This document shows positions 11,746-21,853 of a stretch of 64,000 nt of DNA, one piece after another. The notes beneath the pieces were generated by a model that saw only the letters and a list, made by a program, of their open reading frames with translations, made no database searches and had not been told where the DNA came from. Position 1 is the stretch's first letter. Each line of letters starts with the position of its first letter. This stretch comes from Dicaeum eximium (taxonomy: Eukaryota > Chordata > Aves > Passeriformes > Dicaeidae), in NCBI GenBank assembly GCA_013396995.1, contig VWZP01002201.1, forward strand, positions 1,803,993 to 1,867,992, read 5' to 3'. Made by a program: the position numbers and the translations under genes.

Positions 11746-12029
11746 TCAGTTTCTACTTACAATGTTTTTACATTTTAAAGTGTTTGATATGCTGTAATAA
11801 GCCTCAGTAGCTATATCCCTCAATGCATCCAGTAAATTAATAACACATTGTTTCTTTCCCAGTCTGTTACTGCAGATAAGAAGCACCTGATAGGACTGTT
11901 CTTCTCTATTATGAGGAAATTTAGAAATAATTTCATCAATATCATTTTCTTGTAGAAGAGTTTTCATAAGCTGCTTCCACTGTTATGGTGGTACTTCCTT
12001 TATAAAGACATCAGAGATCTCTCTCAGTT
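11746..12029 (-). CDS. TNFRSF23-like: Receptor last exon: death domain interrupted by in-frame TAA
   Basis: The acceptor is at 12030-12031 (..CTTCTTGCAG). The leading AA completes a Glu codon from the previous exon. The frame reads LREISDVFIKEVPP, then TAA (11983-11985), then QWKQLMKTLLQENDIDEIIS, then KFPHNREEQSYQVLLICSNR and on to a TGA at 11746-11748. The post-stop part aligns by eye with the Fas death domain: DIDEI, then EEQ before the LL helix, then GKK, then an L..AL helix. The reading frame is not shifted, and one codon alone interrupts it. A one-base change such as CAA to TAA would explain it. Confidence 0.88.
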
Positions 12030-15000
12030 CTGCAAGAAGAAACACACATCAGCTTGGATTTTAAAACACACAGTTTTTTTTCCATAGCTCACATGCATAC
12101 TTTCCCCTCAATTTTCAGCCAATACCTGCACAGACCAAGCAGCAGCAGCAGCAAGGCAGAGATTGGCACCTAAGAAGCAGCAGGACAAACAGGTTCTCTA
12201 CTAAGTGCTCCTGAAAGTAGCTAAAAGTATGGGTGCACATCTCAGAAGTGGTCTCCTAAGGCAGGACACCATCCAGTAAAGGTGCTTTTGAGGAAGGCTT
12301 CATTGGCTGGCATGTTCCCTTGGCAGGGCTACTGAGGTCCTCAGTTTTGACCACTATGCTGCTGGGATAGGTTTGCTACCCCAAGACCACCATGAGCAAA
12401 ACCCATGGCTTGGACATCCAGCACAACAATTTGCTGGGTACAGGTGGATGTGTGGAGGTTTGATGTGCTCTTCCACATCAGGGGACATTTGACAGAGAGA
12501 ACTCTCACTCTGACCTACACCTCACTCAGTAAAACACTGCTGCAATGCAGACTCGTTTAAAAACATTTTTCAAAAATTTGTACCATTCTTATTCTTAAAA
12601 CCATGACTGTGCTGTACTCCCATGCAGAAAAGTCATGCTCCAAAGTAGAACAGTTCACCACAGGGATTACAAATACAGCAGTAATCCTGTTTCAGCATAT
12701 TTTACAATAAACTGAAAGCCTTATAGCTCTAAGCAATATTCATTAGCCTCTTTATACTACTCCTTAAGTAGACTAAAGTCAACAGGAAACAAAACCAAAC
12801 TCCAAGTACTGCCAATTCATGGAATACTTACCACTTTGAGAGAGATCTTTAACAATTATCTGACTTGGTTCTTGTTCCTGTAATACAAAGTTGGACCATT
12901 GTTCCAACAAATCAGGGTGCTTCACTCACTTTTTACCTACTTGACAGCTTGCTTTTAGAGCACACAGGGGGCAGATTTCAGAGCAGACCCGAAAGTGCTG
13001 GAGTAAAGAAAATTGCATGGTGAAACAAACACGCTACTGGCTCCAAGGCAAAATTCGGTGCTATGGCAAAACAGTACCTTCTGTCGGGGAGATAAAAGAG
13101 GCAGAGGAAATTCAATGAGGGATTGAAGCTTTTTTCCCCCAAAACGATCACTTCTCATACTTCCTGTTACATCTTTAAGGCAAAGTTGCCTCTATTGGTT
13201 TGCCTGAAAGCTCTAGGAATACTTATGAGCTCAACTAAAGGGATTAGAGAAAATAAAATTATCATTTCACACATGTATGCTTATCTTACACCTTGCTAGA
13301 GTTCCACTTGGAACATTAGATAGGGCATCCTGCTGAAAAGCAGAATTCTGGACAGGTTTTGATGCCAATAAGGACTTAGCAATCCTCCTCGACCACACTG
13401 TCATACAGCACTTCCAGCTCCTGCACGGGACAGTGCCCTGCTCAGAAACCACACTAATTTCTTCTAGGGGAAGAAAAGGAAATATTGACATCACCAGATG
13501 TCAGAGAAATAAAAGGAGAGATGATAATATGGCAAAGCTACAGCCTTTACAGAATTAGACTTCAAATTCTTTCAGAGCCTGACTCTCCACCTCCCTGGCT
13601 GTTCTGCACCCACCAGACTGCAAGGTAAGGTTACACAAGTTACCTCCACAAAAACCACAGGAAACTTTTCCTAATGTACTTACTGATTGCCTACTGTGGA
13701 TTGCTGCTTGTCCCTCTCTAGGTACAGAAGGCAGGTACCCCTCCTAAGACAGGAGGGAATTAAATGTCCCTGCTGCACCTGAGCTGACTTTAACAGCACC
13801 AGGGGCCCTGAGCCTATCTCTGTGTCAAGGCTGATGCTCAGAAGTGTTGCCAAGTAGCCTGTCAGCTCTGTGGAAGTGCACTGCCTTGGGCTGTGTGTGG
13901 CTGGATTAGCTTTCCTGGCAGATTCACAAACTTAATCAGTTGAAAGAAGCCAGTCAGCACCTGTGTACATTGCACAGCTTTTGTGAGGGGACAAAGAAGG
14001 AAGCCAGCAAGAAAGGCTCCCTTAACTTTTGGCACTGTCAATTCATTAAGCAAGCATAGCCAGGGAGCACAGCACCAGCTCAGCATCAGCAGTACAAGCA
14101 CAGAGCAGCGTAGCACGTCCAGCATGACAGGCAGTGCTAAAGCTAGCAAGCTTTAAGGGTATTTTATTTGTGGAAAATGAGCATGAGGAGTTACTGTTAT
14201 GCCCCTGTACTTGTGTTTATTAAGGTACAAGCCCTTTGTAAGCATAAGCCAGCACGCTTTCTGCTTGCACAGCGACAGCAACCCACAGGTGACACCACCC
14301 TGTGACCAAGGTGCATAAGCGGGGATGTGAGGGGGAAGCCCCCACATATCACACAGATAAGTTGTACATCATTCTCATTGAAAATACTTTCTGTTTAAGG
14401 GTATGAACACATTAAAGAAGTTGATCTTATTTATACAGGATAATTCTTAAGCAGGAAATTACTGAAGAGCACAGCATGGCTGCCACTTCTGTTTCAAAAT
14501 CCAGCACCAGCTATTCAAGTATCAGCAGTTGTTGGGGGCATTACAGCAGTATGAATTCACAGGTTCTTTGGAAGTAAGGGTGTGTAGGTGCCAAAATACT
14601 TGGTCTCAGGACTGCTTCAGGGTAACTCTGCTCAGCAAATAAGTTTTTACAGCAGCACGAGCACTCCCAGTGCAGACTCTGCATCTGCCCGTGACAGCTC
14701 TGACATGAGAGACAAGTGGCACCATGCACCAATTTGTAACTGCATCATTCTGCAACCATTTTATTGAAATTAAATACATTTTATATTTGCCTATTCCTAT
14801 GCTACAGCATTTTGACCAGGTTTTTTGTCATGTTTCTTCATCAGCTTCTACAAACATATGAAGTGCTGCAAATCTGGCCAGGGCGTGAGGGGAGACACAA
14901 CCCAACAAAAAACCTGGGGTGTTTCACATATTTGAGCCACTTATGGACCTTAAAAAAGAAAAAGAGCAGAGTTTAGGGTGAGCCTTTGAACATCTCTTTC

Positions 15001-18000
15001 AATTCTGTTTCCTCAGTCTTCAAGTACTTTTGATATTAATTATAATGCATTTAATTATTCAAAATGTCTAATTAGTAACATTAGACAAGAGTGCATACTC
15101 TGGGTGGGTAATGCATTGGTGAGGGACAGGAGAAGCACCAGGGAGAAAAAAGTGTTGTACACACACTGTGAGAACAGTCTGGATATTTTTCCTAGTTGCT
15201 CATCAAGACTAACATTTTTTGTGTAAAACTAAGACTGAGCTAATTTTTGCCTTGCAGCAGTGCTGGTAGGCATGTAGCTTCTAACTAGAGAAGCTAAAGC
15301 CAGCTTGTAGTTATTTTGTCCAGCTTTGTATTTATCTTGCAGAACACTGGACTGGCAATAGGTTTTTTTAGACTCAAACAGTAAGGTTCTGAAATAGCGT
15401 TTGACTACAGGATGCCAGGGTATACCCAGCATCAAGCTGGAACATATGCCAGCAGCCAGCCTTAGCTGGATAAACCAGTTCCAGGAATGTATTTTGGGCA
15501 TGCTCTGAGCCCTGAACCCCTCCTCTTTTGGGACTGCTTAGGACCAAGAATTCAGACTGTCAGGTCCTGGCCTGTAGCTTGTGACATGAGCCAAACTTTA
15601 CTGCATGAGGAGTGGTTAAGTCTTATGAACAAATGATTTGTAGTCACAATGCAATGAGAGCTGGAACACCACCATGCAGGTAAACAGTAGCTGTCATCAG
15701 TTCAGGAATACACATGTGAAGCAGCAAAAAAGAAATTAATTGGATCAAGGTATGACTTGGAGACAGTCTGAAGTGAAAACTTGCAGCTAGTCCAAGTTTT
15801 TTCCCCACTTCAAAGCATCCTGGTCACAGGCTCTGAAATGTTTTCAAGCATTGACAAGGCCAACTGCAGCAGGCAGGTGCAGCTATTGAATGCATCAGGC
15901 ACTTGATAACTAATATCTGACCTTGTATGAATCACAACTTGTGGCATCACAGGAGCACATCCTACCAGAGATCTACAGGGAGACAAACATTGAGGGTTGT
16001 GTATCAGGTACAATTCGGCTGTGAGCAATTAGACGGAGATGAAACACTCGATCCATCACATACTTACCAGACCTCCCTCTGGATCTTTATGAGTTGAGGC
16101 AACTGAAAAACAAAATAAGTGTCTAAGAAACTTAGAGGAATTGCAGCAACTTCAACATGGCTGAATTCACACAAGACTTTTACACAAGAGACACTTTTGT
16201 TACACAGGCAAAGGTTTTAAAAGCCATTTAGTTTCTTTGACCTGTCATACATTTCACCACAGTACTACCCTTAGCTTCCACCAAGCACCAACACTGTGCC
16301 TTAATACACAGAACAGTCCTGCTTAGTAAAATGCAAACCACAAGATGTAGTTTGGCTTTTAAGCCACTCTTGCAACCTCCTCTACTCCAGCTTTTGTTTC
16401 TCAGCATTTTGTAGACTATTGCAATACAGAAGAAAAGGCAGAAATTGTCTTTACTGCAATACAATCAGTAAGATATGATTTCAACAAACTTACTATTTAA
16501 AATTCAGAATAGCTTTCAGTGTTATTTTAACCCCACTAGTAGCAAAAATACTTTAAACCACAATACTGGAAATAGAAGTTTCCAAGGAAAACAACTCAGT
16601 TTCCACTAAAAAATAAATTCACACGGGACTTAAGCTAACATTCACATTAAGAGGGTCAAATGATTAAAGGGTACCAATTTGTACAAAACAAAATCTCCAC
16701 AGCCAAACACGGTGAAAGTAATTACTGATCTAATTAGTTGCTACTTTTTGCCCCATGCACCTGAACCCACACACAGGTTTTTCCTCTTTGCCAGTACAAG
16801 GCAAGTTGATTGGAGAAGTCCTTTTTAAGGACCTTATAACCTTGCTTTGAAGCAGAAGCATATGTCAGCAGGATAAGAAAGCTCATGGTTAAGGATTATG
16901 CCTTCTATTCACCGAGCAAAACTACTCTTCATTTTACAGGACTTGCTAATTTCAATCACATGTGAAACAGGTCCCCTGTAAGGCAACACAGGAACCAGGG
17001 ACAGCCCTAGTACATGCTTTGCCTAACTCTGGAAAGCAAATTTCATGGATAATAATCAAGCAGTTACCTTTATCACACTTCTGCTTTTTATAAACAACAG
17101 CAAACAAAACTACCAAACCCAAAGCAAGCAGAAAAAATGGAATAACCCAAACAGCTTCCTTCCCTACAAAGTAAGAAAAAAGAATTAGTACTGGAACAGT
17201 TCCCCAAACAGATATTTGTTGCTGTCCCAGAGAAAAACCTAAGCCCAGACCTAATGCAACAACCCAGATAGTTCATCCTGGAAAAGGCACTGGGACTCTC
17301 AGCTGCCCTGAACATGAGGATACTTGTCTGGACTGCACATCATGTTCCCAAAGGCATCAAGGAATTCTGCAGAGAGCTGCAATACAACTTCTGCAAGGTT
17401 TCCTGGAGGGATATTTACAGGGAAACAAGTATGCAAAAGATGATAGCAAGCTTTGGGTGCTGGAGCATGGACAGTGTGCATTCCTGGCAGAAGAGGATGC
17501 TGCTCCAGGCACAGTAAACATCTTTGCACTACCCATAACTTTCAACTGTGTCACCCTTGCAACTTTTAGAACCCTGGCAACACGTGTAGCTTTTCACCAA
17601 GTGAAACTTAAGGTGGTTTGTCCCACCAACCCCTTTGAGAACTTGTCTTTAGCAATTAACTCCCAGACTAAAATGCAGCTGCTCTTAAATGTTACAGTAG
17701 TTGAAACCACTGTGTCACAGACTGCTCTGGTGTTGTTAGCCTGAAGCCACAGACCCAACAAACCAAGCTGAGTGGGATTTGTGTACCACACCTTGATTGG
17801 GTAAGCCTGGGTCTGTAGAATCAGTGGAATTCAGCATGATTTCTTTCCCGTCCGGATGCCTGAAGTGGATGGTAACAAGGTTGTATCAGCATTTCCAGGT
17901 CAGTACATAGCTCTGTCCAGGTCTGATTCATTTTAAGACAGAGCTTAGAACCATGAATGAAACATTCCTAAACTTTCATAGAAGTGCACCTTTAAACAAT

Positions 18001-20907
18001 TCAAGATAAAATAAAAGCATAGCAGATAAAATTAATGTATGTTAGCTTCTAAGTAGAGGGGGGGGGTGGGAAACCACAGAGTATAGGCATTATTCACGCA
18101 CAGTTTTTTTCAACAGGTAGTTCTACAGCCTAAAATTTTAGCTGGGTGCTAGAAAGTTCATTCAAGTATATATCTGGAGAAATACCAACCTGATGACACA
18201 ACAATTGCAAGTTTACAGCCATAAGCAACAAGCACAATGATACCCAAGTCCACGTATTTCTGGGTCTCAACATCCCAGGTTTGGACACCTAGAATTTAAA
18301 TGCATGAATAATGCCATTTGGCTTCAGGGCAATTATCTACAGCTTAATGACAGGTGTTAACTATTGCCACAGATTGGGCCACACATTAACATTCCCTAGA
18401 AGGAAAATAGTGATTTATTCTCAAACTTACATTTGACTGATTCTCTGGCACATTTCACAGCCCTCATCAGCACAGAAATACCCTTGTTTGCACTGGCATT
18501 CAGTATTCTGTGTCAGAGTACAGGGTCTCAGAGTTATCTGATCTAAAAATAAAATATAAGTTAGCAAGAGCAAAGATTATACTCAGGCCATAAAGGCCAA
18601 TTTACTTTTAAGTTGAATATGCTCAATGAAGACCAGGTTTTCCACATTTAAAAAGGGAAAATGGTTAAGGTTTCCTAAGGTTTGGTACCCTCTTTGCACT
18701 TTCTGCAAGGCAGGCATCCCTCCAAGCCGTTCGCATGGGCAGCAAAGCCTTTTCCTTCCTTGCAAGGGTCACATTTTCCTTTGGAATGCGAAGCAGTGCA
18801 GTGCTCAGCAACAAAAGTACCTGTGGAAGAAGAGAACTGGCAGCAGCAGCAATCTCAGGGGATCTTTTGACAGACAAAGGGCTAAACCAGGACATGACAA
18901 CACAAATTGCTGGGAAGAGTTCAACCCTTCCTTGCAAATCAATAGCATGTCTCACATACCAAGAGGCACATTCCTCACAAGAGGAGAATCAGGAGGCACA
19001 TTTGCTCAAACAGAAAGAGTGCAAAGGAGGCCTCTAGCAAGGCCTCTGCTGGAACAAGGCTGAGTCACTGCAGGCAAAGAGCCACGTGGATGGTCCCATT
19101 GAAGGAATGAGGCAAGCCCAGGGAGAATTGCTTTCAATTAACTTTTTTCTCCTTTGTCTGAATCCCACCTAAATGCACGAGTAAGCTTCTCATACTAATG
19201 AGAGATTTATTCTTGGTGCAAAACTTGTTAACTCTGCACACATTGAGCAAGGAGGGGAGACCATTAAGGGGCTCTCACTTGAAAATGGAGCCCAGCCTTT
19301 ACAGCACCAAGAAGTCCCCACAGCTCCAACCAGGCTTACACTTTCACGGGATGCAATGTAAGAAGCAATTGCTATCAGCTGTAACTGCTCAAAGTCTTAC
19401 CTGCTTCACAAAACACACAGCAGAGACCTCGATGGAAGTACTCTCTCTCCCCACAGTCTGCTCGGGTTCTGGGCATCGTCAGCAGCACAACCTACAGCAG
19501 AGACAAACCGGCCCTTGAGTGATTCATCCTCCCTGGTCACGATAACCATCTCGGGGAGATTAACTCGTAAAGACTTGGAAACACATTCAGAAGTTTATGG
19601 GAAGCCACAGAGGAAACCCAAGCTAATTTCTGCTAAGTGCTGCTCACAGCAGTAATTGCCATCACAAAGCTGGGGTTAAGGCAGCACCATCCAGTGGCTG
19701 ATGGGTTTTGGCAGCTAAAACCACACATTGCCACACATTCCTGCCCGCGCGTAAACTTCTGATTTCTTTCCACTAACTCACTGCAGCTGAGCTGCAGACA
19801 AAGTTTCTGCACGCAAGGGATTCGTTTCTTCCTTCTACCACCCTTTTAATTCATCGGACTCAGTGCTAGTCTTGTTCCTGTAAAATTGAGGAAAGGCCCC
19901 ACAGACCCATCCAACATGTCTGACTGGCTGTAATTTGATATAGAAGACAAGTCATTAAGACGAGCCAAGAGCAGGAGAAGGGGCGGCCGCGGGCAACTTC
20001 TAAGCTAAAACCAAGAGGGTCCCGTTCTTAAAACTCTCCTCCCAACAGACTGAAAATCTTCTCCCAGACTGTGGGGAGGTGAGAAAACTGGAAGTTTCAC
20101 GGCCAAATAACATAAGGACTGGTAAGGAACTCACTACTGACTTGTAATTTGGTTTTTTTTTTGTTTTTTTTTCCGAGGAGAGAAGGAAGGGCTGCAGCGA
20201 GCGCGCCAAGAATGCATAGGGATACGGAGATGCCCCATCGGCCGCTACTTCCCCGAGACATCAAACACGAACAAAAAGTTCGGGAAAGTTACCAAAGTCT
20301 CTTGAAGAAGAAAATGATAGAAAAACCCACAAGGCTCCTTCGCGCTAGAGCTGGAGGTTTCCTCCTCAAAAGCCGGATTCCCCCAGTACACTGAAAATCT
20401 TCCCCGTAACCTTGGGGGGGCGCCGCGTGCGCGTGAGAAAACTTCCAGTTTCGCGGTCAAATAACATGAGGACTATTAAAGAACTCAGTCCTAACTTGTA
20501 ATTTGTTCTTTTTTTTTCCCCGAGGAGAGAAGGAAGGGCTGCAGCGAGCGCGCTAGGAATACGGAGACGTGTACCTCGCATACTGTGTATTTGCCGAAGG
20601 GGGCTACGTTCACGGCAGCGCCGCCGCCGCAGCTTCCCCGAGACATCAAACACGAGCAAAAAGTTCGGGAAAGTTACCAAAGTCTCTTGAAGAAGAAAAT
20701 GATAGAAAAACCCACAAGGCTCCTTCGCGCTAGAGCTGGAGGAAAACTTTTCCGCCTCAAAAGCCGGGATTTGGGTCCCGGCAGCCGCCCCCCGCGGCGG
20801 GCAGGTGGAGGGCGAGCCCGTACCCTGCAGGCCAGAGAGCCCCACCCGGCACTGGCACTTACCAGCAGCAGCCCCAGCGCTCGCCCGGCTCCCATGACGG
20901 CGCCCAT
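11746..20907 (-). CDS. TNFRSF23-like: TNF-receptor-superfamily death receptor (TNFRSF22/23-locus, TRAIL-R/Fas-like) with premature stop
   Basis: This gene encodes a type I membrane receptor predicted to bind a TNF-family ligand. Nine exons join in phase: signal peptide (exons 1-2, MGAGRALGLLLVVLLTMP), cysteine-rich domain 1 with EHCTASHSKGKCDPC, domain 2 with LPCRKCKED and CTLTQNTECQC, a degraded domain 3, a membrane span (AVWVIPFFLLALGLVVLFAV) followed by YKKQK, a short cytoplasmic linker, and a Fas-like death-domain exon. The frame reaches TAA at 11983-11985, giving about 223 residues. The next 78 codons stay open to a TGA at 11746-11748 and still look like a death domain. Position between CARS1 and OSBPL5 matches the mouse Tnfrsf22/23/26 cluster, whose members 22 and 23 are decoys lacking a death domain. 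Exact orthology is not proven. The stop could be real, a segregating allele or a base error. Confidence 0.88.
12030..16067 (-). other. TNFRSF23-like: Receptor introns flanking the 46-bp exon
   Basis: Apart from the exon at 12832-12877, about 4 kb without supported coding sequence. The phases of the exons on either side join directly, so no additional exon is needed. I see no clear transposon. Confidence 0.65.
12832..12877 (-). CDS. TNFRSF23-like: Receptor cytoplasmic linker exon (EQEPSQIIVKDLSQS)
   Basis: This 46-bp exon has acceptor ..TATTACAG and donor GTAAGT. It begins at phase 0, encodes EQEPSQIIVKDLSQS, and ends with a G completed by AA of the next exon. It leads into the death domain. 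The short acidic/polar linker is typical of death receptors. Confidence 0.8.
16068..16102 (-). CDS. TNFRSF23-like: Receptor cytoplasmic linker exon (ASTHKDPEGGL)
   Basis: This 35-bp micro-exon has a pyrimidine-rich acceptor (TTTTGTTTTTCAG) and donor GTAAGT. Its TT completes a Val codon with the G left by the membrane-span exon. It then encodes ASTHKDPEGGL and ends at phase 0, which fits the next exon. It is supported by phase continuity and splice sites rather than by homology. Confidence 0.78.
17068..17163 (-). CDS. TNFRSF23-like: Receptor transmembrane exon
   Basis: This 96-bp exon encodes KEAVWVIPFFLLALGLVVLF then AVVYKKQKCDK. It contains a single hydrophobic span followed by basic residues (stop-transfer), with the preceding exons outside the cell. 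The borders are ..TTTGTAG and GTAACT, and the phases fit both neighbours. Confidence 0.9.
17792..17859 (-). CDS. TNFRSF23-like: Receptor exon: degraded third cysteine-rich domain and stalk
   Basis: This 68-bp exon has acceptor ..CACTTCAG and donor GTGTGG. It encodes HPDGKEIMLNSTDSTDPGLP then NQ. It matches the usual CPxGxxxxxNCTxxSDxxC part of a third TNFR repeat, but the cysteines are replaced (HPDG, NST, and none at the end). NST keeps an N-glycosylation sequon. Phases fit exactly between the CRD2/3 exon and the membrane exon. Confidence 0.82.
18431..18542 (-). CDS. TNFRSF23-like: Receptor CRD2/CRD3 exon (CTLTQNTECQCKQGYFC)
   Basis: This 112-bp exon encodes QITLRPCTLTQNTECQCKQG then YFCADEGCEMCQRISQ. 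The CTLTQNTECQCK pattern and the CEMCQR pattern are characteristic of TRAIL-receptor/Fas-type repeats. The acceptor is ATTTTTAG and the donor GTAAGT. The next family cysteine after CEMCQR is replaced by isoleucine. Confidence 0.92.
18689..18820 (-). CDS. TNFRSF23-like: Receptor CRD1/CRD2 exon (EHCTASHSKGKCDPC)
   Basis: This 132-bp exon encodes TFVAEHCTASHSKGKCDPCK, then EGKGFAAHANGLEGCLPCRK, then CKE. Cysteine spacing and the GKCDPCxEGxxFxAHxNGLxxCxPC pattern match the TRAIL-receptor and mouse TNFRSF22/23 type. The acceptor is TTCCACAG. The donor G|GTACC is a weaker match to consensus than the others. Confidence 0.92.
19401..19491 (-). CDS. TNFRSF23-like: Receptor exon 2: end of signal peptide and first cysteines
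   Basis: This 91-bp exon encodes VVLLTMPRTRADCGEREYFH then RGLCCVFCEA. The first residues complete the hydrophobic core of the signal peptide, with likely cleavage near ADC. The rest opens the first cysteine-rich repeat. The acceptor is GCTGTAG and the donor GTAAGA. Confidence 0.88.
19492..20862 (-). other. TNFRSF23-like: Receptor intron 1
   Basis: This 1.4-kb intron becomes CpG-rich towards the promoter. It contains a tandem duplication of about 340-385 bp, described separately. No other exon is supported. Confidence 0.7.
20050..20775. repeat. Tandem duplication (about 340 and 385 bp) in receptor intron 1
   Basis: Unit 1 (20050 to about 20385) and unit 2 (20391 to about 20775) share CTGAAAATCTTC, then GTGAGAAAACT, then CCAAATAACAT or TCAAATAACAT, then CGAGGAGAGAAGGAAGGGCT, then a nearly identical block beginning CCCCGAGACATCAAACACGA. 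Unit 2 carries about 44 extra bases in the middle. The two copies of the last block differ by one base over about 110 bp, which suggests recent duplication or conversion. Both retain the same plus-strand frame (DIKHEQKVRESYQSLLKKKM), but nothing else supports translation. Confidence 0.9.
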
Positions 20908-21000
20908 CACTCCGGATGCGTCCGCCACTGCCGCCGCTTTTATTCCTGCCGGAGCGGGAGGGGGCGGGAGGTGTCGGGGGGCGGAGCGATTTCCTCAAGA
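20580..21000 (-). promoter_or_regulatory. TNFRSF23-like: CpG island promoter of the TNF-receptor gene
   Basis: GC- and CpG-rich block covering the start exon and the sequence upstream on the minus strand. GC boxes of the GGGGCGGG / GGGGCGGAG type are visible at 20961-20969 and 20976-20985. No TATA box is apparent. Composition returns to background by about 21,010. Confidence 0.7.
20863..20907 (-). CDS. TNFRSF23-like: Receptor exon 1: start codon and signal-peptide start
   Basis: From ATG at 20905-20907 the frame reads MGAVMGAGRALGLLL and stops at donor GTAAGT. Joined to exon 2 it gives a leucine-rich signal peptide. A second in-frame ATG at 20893-20895 (MGAGRALG...) is equally plausible. Upstream in-frame codons to 20928 lack an ATG. 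Confidence 0.87.
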
Positions 21001-21251
21001 ACACTTCTCATTTCCTATGTGCCTGTAACTGGCATGTAGGAACATTCACCTCCAGGTGTTGAAATTTGGTCAAAATTAATGGCACAAGGATTCATAGGCT
21101 GTTCCTTTTTGGATTATTTTTTAATCCTCTGTGGCAGCAGATGTTGGAAACTCTGCTGATGCTGAATTAACTTGTTGATAGTTTCTGGCACTGAACCGCT
21201 GCTCATACGGTGTTTATTTTTCTCCACTGCAGTTTACAAATTTACAACTTG

Positions 21252-21298
21252 TTTTACCAAACTGCACCCACCTGGTGTGTGGGTGTAGTTTGGTAAAA
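21252..21298. repeat. Short inverted repeat (20-bp stem, 7-nt loop)
   Basis: TTTTACCAAACTGCACCCAC is followed after seven bases by its reverse complement with one difference, which would be a G-U pair on one strand. It lies about 350 bp upstream of the receptor start codon, outside the CpG island. A cruciform, a small hairpin RNA or a transposon end are all possible. Confidence 0.85.
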
Positions 21299-21604
21299 TA
21301 CCAAATACCCAAATAATGTTCAGCACTCACATTTAAACCTACTGCAGGCTTCCTGCTCAGCACTGCTTCTCTTTGGTTCAGGGGCACTTGGGTTGTTTGG
21401 GTTTTTTTCTGTTAAGGGAAACCATTTTTTTCTTGTTTGATGACTGAAGAGGTTTCGCTTTGAGCTAGGTTTTATGAGCTCTCAGCGACCCCTTCCTACC
21501 CGAGATAGCCCAGCTACCCGGATGGCATAAAAGGAGCAGGATGGCTCTTCTGGCGGTGTTTGAAACAGAAAAAGGTTTAATAAGAAACAAAATAACAAAG
21601 CTCT

Positions 21605-21853
21605 TCACAGAGAAAAGCCGTACCAGGGCAAGAGACGCTTGCTCCTGCTAAGCACCCCACAAAAGTGATTAATTCCTTTGCTCTCTTCTCTTTCTACTAA
21701 ATCGCCCAGGCGGGACCTCTTGGCCTCGGTCCAGTCGAACAGCCCCAGGTTTAAGGTGAAGTCCAAAAGGTCCTGGGAGGTGTTCCTGTACCAAACTGGG
21801 AGAGAACCTTCTGTGCTCTTTGCCTTTCTTGGCAGACAAAGGGTATTTTCCAA
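21605..21853 (-). other. Unrecognised open reading frame, possibly old repeat
   Basis: Eighty-two codons, MENTLCLPRKAKSTEGSLPV and on through LLDFTLNLGLFDWTEAKRSR. The composition looks protein-like, but I do not recognise the family and see no introns or promoter. It could be a remnant of a transposable element or chance. No function is assigned. Confidence 0.25.
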
